From the NCBI GenBank assembly GCA_003427395.1, contig BFEA01000585.1:300163-335164 (forward strand): a stretch of DNA of 35,002 nucleotides. Reading direction: 5' to 3'. The DNA is from Chara braunii. Lineage: Eukaryota; Streptophyta; Charophyceae; Charales; Characeae. A program made the position numbers and the translations under genes. Below the pieces are notes generated by a model that was not told the DNA's origin, ran no database searches, and was given only the letters and a program-made list of their open reading frames with translations. Below, piece after piece: positions 30,718-35,002 of this stretch; positions within the stretch are counted from its first letter, which is position 1, and each line of letters begins with the position of its first letter.

Positions 30718-30758
30718 CCTAGACCTAGGCCGATATATCACTTCGGCTTAGGCCTAGG
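30718..30758. other. 16-bp hairpin with one A·C and one G·T
   Basis: Arms cctagacctaggccga and tcggcttaggcctagg pair at 14 of 16 positions. The loop is the nine bases tatatcact. It lies upstream of the gag relic in what may be LTR or leader DNA. Confidence 0.85.
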
Positions 30759-30759
30759 T

Positions 30760-31357
30760 CGGGAGGTTGATTCATTTCATTCTTCGGGTTGTTCATTCAT
30801 TCATTTAGTCCGATTGGACCTTCACTCAATTGTTGCTTTTAGTGTGTGTTCATCTCCTTCCTGTCTCTCTTACATCTTCGCATGTGTCTTCCTGCATGTG
30901 CGCTACAGTTAGCCTAAGGCCAGCTTGGGCCTAACCCAACCCATTTACGGAGGGGCATTTTATAGGTAGAACACATGACTTCTTCGGAGAGAAATCCGAC
31001 AATCAACCATTATGGGCGTTTCCTATCCCGGCCTCCCTCTACGACAATGAGTGTCTTAGTCAAACTAAATCAATAGCTCCGGGTTACTAGCACTTTCTGG
31101 CGGCTTTCACATTAGGTTCCCAATACGGGGACTTACCTATAATAAGAGATACGTCAAAGGCATAAGTTGGAGAGGAGCTTGACATACTTTTTCAATAGGT
31201 GCGGGTTGCTTTTCTTATTTCGGCTCACTGCTAAGTGACTTGGTTACAAGAGATAGGAAATTCGACTGGTCCGGGTTGTATACATCTGACTACAATTGAT
31301 AGTGATAGAGGGTTTTGTATCTCATTAGGTTCGGGCTCTGTTGAGTGTCTCTTATAT
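30760..31357. other. Possible LTR/leader of the gag-bearing element
   Basis: No gene was recognised. Just before the gag relic, near 31232-31250, the sequence tggttacaagagatagg loosely resembles the initiator-Met primer-binding sites of plant Ty3 elements, but the match needs an insertion and mismatches. No second LTR was found. Confidence 0.25.
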
Positions 31358-33207
31358 ATGGAGAGGGACACAATGGAAGCACAGGGAAACACTAGTGAGT
31401 ATCATATAGGCGTATACGACACTTCGCCTGGTCGGGCTCTTCGAGAACTCAAGGAGCGGATCCGACAAGTTCTTTCTCTGGGAATTGTTGGGCAGCCAGA
31501 GGACGGTGAGCCGAACATGGCAGATATAACTGAGATTGGGAGCCCGACTCGCTCCATACCCGGAGTGCGTGGGAAGACTAGGAGAGAACCACTGGCCTAG
31601 GGCCGAGATAAAGAATACCGATAGTCCCAAGAACCTGGGCATAGAGAGATGAAGGGCAAATCAGCAAAGAAAAGATGGGTAGAAAGAGGATCGGTGGAGT
31701 GAGGATTGGAGAAATTGGTAAGACCGAGAGCGTGATTTACAGGGATAGGGAGTTAGGTAGAACTTTACCTAAACGCGTTTTCGATGTAGAGACAGGAGAG
31801 TCTTACACTCTTCCGTATGAACGGAGAGAAAGGGGTTCATTATCGCACACCAGCCTTCAGAGATCGATGTTAGGCCTCCCATTTTCAAAGGGTATGGTAT
31901 CTCTGAGTATTTGGAGAAGGGGGAATTTTTCACCGTCAGAAGTTTCTGGAATGAGGATGAGATTATCGACAACTTCCTCCTTAACACGGACCTCTGTCTC
32001 AACAAGATAACTAAGAACTTCTACCAGCCTTTCAAGGACGAGGATGTTTGATATTCTATAGAGGACCTAGAATCGATAAGGTAGGGTAAAAATGAAAGTT
32101 TTTCATTCGGTATAAGATTTGAGATAATGTTGAATGCGCTAACGGAGAAGGGTATGCTCTCGGAGATGGATATGTGCATTTATTTTGTAAGTCAAATAGC
32201 GAAGGGGAGACAAAAGGGAATAATTCGAGAGTTGCCACATAAGCGAGCCGACTTCACCACAATCCTCAAGCTAACTATCAAGGTTGATAAAAACGACTAC
32301 AAGGACCTATTCTTGACTGGAATTCAGCGTCGAGAGAAATATGGATCGTTTTCGTGGGGGCGGGTTATTAAGAGGTGCCCCGATTTTAATGACAAACCTT
32401 GGGTTAGTCCTCTATACTCATTCGATGAAATCAGAGGGCTCAAACTTCAAGGAGTGATCCTATAGAAAGGTTAATGAAAGTGGTCGAAGGATTGACCGAG
32501 AAGCTGTAGAGGATCGAAACCAAGTCTGATACTGTGCTATATCAGGAAAAGGGAAGGTCGTCATATTCCTTGAGATGAGATATGAGAGATTCCTCCCCAT
32601 GGAGGAACGTTGAAGATAAAAACCCTCGGACTATAGCGGATTGCCGACCTAGAATTCGAGGCATGAAACTTTTTTTGGGCGTGGTGACGATTACCGAAGA
32701 AAACACGAGGATTATTCTCGGAGTCAAGGCGACGATTTTCGCAACCAACAAGACGAGTATGTTAGCAATTAGGAGGATAGAAAAATAGACAGATACGGTC
32801 GTTGTGGTCGTGTTGATACTTATCGTTCAATCCCTGGGTTTTATGGTAGAGATGATGGGTTTTGCAGTCCAAAAAACTCTTGATAGAATGAGTATCCCAG
32901 GAGCCCCGGTGGAAACAATAGGATTCAGATGAGCACTGATGAGAGAGAGAATCACAATGATTCTAGAGGACTGTACGAGAGAGATCCTAGATCACCCGGT
33001 GATCTGGGTAGTCAACACGCTCGATCTTCAAGTGGACAGGGATATAGCCGCATTGAGAATCAACTTCCTACTCCTCGTAACACTTGTGTTTACTGTAGAT
33101 CAGATAACCATACTAAGAGAGATTGTCTGGATATTCAGAAGGCAATCGAGGATGGTATAGCGGTACTTGACGAACGAAAATACATCAAGTGGGCTGATGA
33201 TTTATGA
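31358..33207 (+). pseudogene. LTR-retrotransposon gag relic with zinc knuckle
   Basis: Gag coats element RNA inside virus-like particles. The frame can open with the ATG at 31358 (MERDTMEAQG) and runs to 31600; a second piece lies at 31675-31860. After a frame change, 31860-32051 carries a capsid-like segment (RPPIFKGYGISEYLEKGEF, then DEIIDNFLLNTD). Another helical piece follows at 32127-32465. From 32683 a basic/acidic Arg-Asp-Gly-rich linker runs in one frame (with TAG near 32766 and TGA-TAG near 32878) into the zinc knuckle CVYCRSDNHTKRDC (C-x2-C-x4-H-x4-C, 33085-33126). It stops at 33207. No protease or pol follows; hairpins and R2 unit 3 begin instead. Confidence 0.8.
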
Positions 33208-33218
33208 AATGTTTCTAT

Positions 33219-33540
33219 CTTTCCTTCGATGAAGGAAAGCGTAGCGTTGAGATGAGCACAGCCTCCCCTCTTGAGAAGGGGAGGCTACAAGTTGAAGAAC
33301 GACGTGAGGAATATTGTGCCACAAGAAATGGGGCTGACTACACAAAGAAAAATGATGTCATTATGCCATCCAAAGAGGCCTCTAGCCCATGGCCTAACGA
33401 TCACTCAAAAGTAGCATGGGGAAGACCTAGGCATAGTGGGACCAAAGAGAATGGGGGCTGCGAAACTTAAAGGGTGCAGCGGATTGCAAAACACTAACCA
33501 TGTTAGTGTCCAGACACAATGAACCTGAAAAACGGTGACC
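33219..33540. other. Hairpins immediately after gag
   Basis: Perfect stems at 33219-33239 (ctttccttc/gaaggaaag, loop gat), 33260-33286 (agcctcccct/aggggaggct, loop cttgaga) and 33491-33509 (acactaac/gttagtgt, loop cat). No coding motif was recognised. Confidence 0.8.
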
Positions 33541-34805
33541 CGTGGGCTCCGAATTCAAAGAGGTTGTGAGGGGAGTGAGAAAGAGTAAATTTTGAGGCCT
33601 CTAGGCCTTGAAAATGAGAAGGGACTCAAGAGGGATGCTACGGACCAGAAGGGTTTTAGTTTTGGGAGGACTATGTGCAATATACCTGAAAAATATGGTT
33701 CTAGTGTGGTCCGAGATAAAAAGGTCAACAAAGGTGAAGAGAAAAGGGCATAGAGGGAGGATGCGGGGGGGTAGGAGAGTATGGGAGTGAAAAAAGGACA
33801 AGCCTTCATATCATGGTCAGCTTATCCTTTCTGAAAGGAAGTTTAGATGCATAATACAAGTCTGCATCAAGTCTAGATGTAGCAAGGACTGAAACAATCA
33901 AAAATGGTCACTCGAAGGTCAAGGAAAACATATGTTTTAGATGCATCTTGTGACCAGATTCATCCTTGGATGAATTGGGCACAAAGGCATGAGAATGAGA
34001 AGGTTCAAATACAATGAACCTATATTTAAAACCTTTAGAAGCTGCCAGCTCACAAATAGACAGAAATGGATACGTTGGGGGAAAAAAAACACATATTCTA
34101 GATACATTTCGTGACCCGATCCATCCTAGAATGAAACAGTTACAAAATATCATAGTTTTCTTGATTTTTTATGAGAAAATAAAGAGAAACAAACATACTT
34201 TGTGGCCATGATACAACGGACCACAAAAAGTGAAGCAAACACATGTTTCAAGTACATCAGCAGTCAACATTGAGTGCAAGTGCGTTCGGGGGTATATCGC
34301 TCCACTTGTTTTCAGTTTGAGGCAAGTATGGGGGCAATGGGACTAAGAAAATGGACCTCATTGCACTCCAAGAATAAACGGATTGCGAGACATGCTTGGG
34401 CCAAAGGAAAATGACCTTGACATGCCCAAAATACATAGGGGAGTGTTCCAAGCAGAAAGGAATAACTTGCGACGATGATCATCGACCGCGAGATCAAGAT
34501 ATAGTTGTTGAGAATATTCGCCATAGCAGTGGCAAATGAGAGGAAGAGAAAATGAGACTGACAGGGAGTAGGTAGTCCCAAATAAACTTGGAACTTCAAG
34601 GATAAGGTTGTTGGGGACTAGAGAGGCTCAAATAAAAATAATCACCAATTGGAACCGCGACCAGCGAGACAACGGTTGAGACCAAGAGATGAACCAACGT
34701 GAGAAAGTTATGGGGACTTGAGATGTCCCAAGTGAAAATGTGGGAAGGCATGAGAATAATCAACCAAGGAAGGATGCACCGTCATATCGATATCTAAACA
34801 GTTAA
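33540..34805 (+). repeat. R2 repeat, unit 3
   Basis: It aligns with units 1 and 2: tggtccgagataaaaa near 33709, gatacaacgga near 34210, cagtcaacattgag near 34260, gaggcaagtatggggg near 34318, caaataaaaata near 34629 and gatgtcccaag near 34722. Hairpins are at 33958-33975 (attcatcc/ggatgaat) and 34199-34227 (tttgtgg/ccacaaa). It continues past the point where R1 interrupts between units 1 and 2. Confidence 0.8.
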
Positions 34806-35002
34806 AAAATTATGAATCTCCCCCGAAGGCAGCCATGCGCGGCCGAGGCTGCCGCCACACCACTTTGCGGCCGCGTGGCGGTCAGTGGGGAGGCGGGGCC
34901 AGGGTTTTTGAAAGTTGATTGGGGTTGCACAAACCCCGCCCCACCCCCTCAAAAAAAAAAAAAAAAAAAAAGAAAATAATTTTCAAGGGGGGGGATCTCG
35001 TG
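34806..35002. other. GC-rich hairpin tract at the window edge
   Basis: Perfect stems at 34828-34853 (ggcagcc/ggctgcc), 34852-34881 (ccgccac/gtggcgg) and 34921-34937 (ggggtt/aacccc), then an A-run and G-run at the end. No gene was recognised. Confidence 0.7.

Noticed and set aside
31232-31250. Initiator-Met primer-binding site
   Set aside because: The match to the usual plant site needs an insertion plus mismatches, and no LTR end was confirmed beside it.

Overview
The window looks like nuclear DNA of a large, repeat-rich eukaryotic genome, most likely a plant or streptophyte alga. The reasons are a decayed L1-like LINE, pieces of two LTR retrotransposons (a Ty3-type integrase, and a gag with one zinc knuckle), long satellites and microsatellites, and no bacterial-style gene packing. 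The style of the retroelement proteins reminds me of charophyte algae such as Chara, but that is memory-based inference that I could not test. I found no intact host gene and no RNA gene; every protein relic I recognise belongs to a mobile element.

Layout. 1-134 is a GC-rich stretch saturated with GTGC/GCAC. 135-3575 (minus) is a LINE ORF2 relic with endonuclease, reverse transcriptase and C-terminal part, readable with few lesions. 3688-4012 (minus) is a second partial copy of the endonuclease. 4.0-7.28 kb is mostly unassigned, with a CT/TATC microsatellite. 7283-9850 (minus) is an LTR-element tail: integrase relic, then same-strand reading frames including one of 286 codons. 9.9-11.1 kb holds two unrecognised minus-strand frames. 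11.15-11.39 kb is a degenerate ATTCGAATA array.

11.8-15.5 kb is a thicket of at least eight copies of an unclassified composite repeat (here R1) on both strands: AT-rich modules joined to GC-rich caps, each cap built from its own short palindromic word. 15.6-19.4 kb holds two tandem units of a second family (R2), rich in perfect short hairpins, with an R1 copy sitting between them; a third R2 copy closes the window (33.54-34.80 kb). 19.9-20.3 kb is a 390-bp polypyrimidine tract. 22.72-23.04 kb is a 53-bp minisatellite. 23.08-25.31 kb is a non-coding tract packed with perfect hairpins, several end to end. 25.80-27.33 kb is a 91-bp satellite of about 17 units. 28.3-29.31 kb is an unrelated 53-bp minisatellite containing an N flanked by an exact 95-bp duplication, almost certainly an assembly join. 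31.36-33.21 kb (plus) is a gag relic ending in a zinc knuckle.

The most interesting signal is the hairpin landscape of the second half of the window: dozens of different perfect stems of 6-14 bp with short loops. Some recur at homologous sites in R2 copies with the loop kept and both arms changed together. Most stem imperfections I found are G·T or A·C, as expected if stems were made perfect and then decayed by C-to-T change. This is either an unusual inverted-copy mutational process or a family of structured transcripts; the sequence alone cannot decide.
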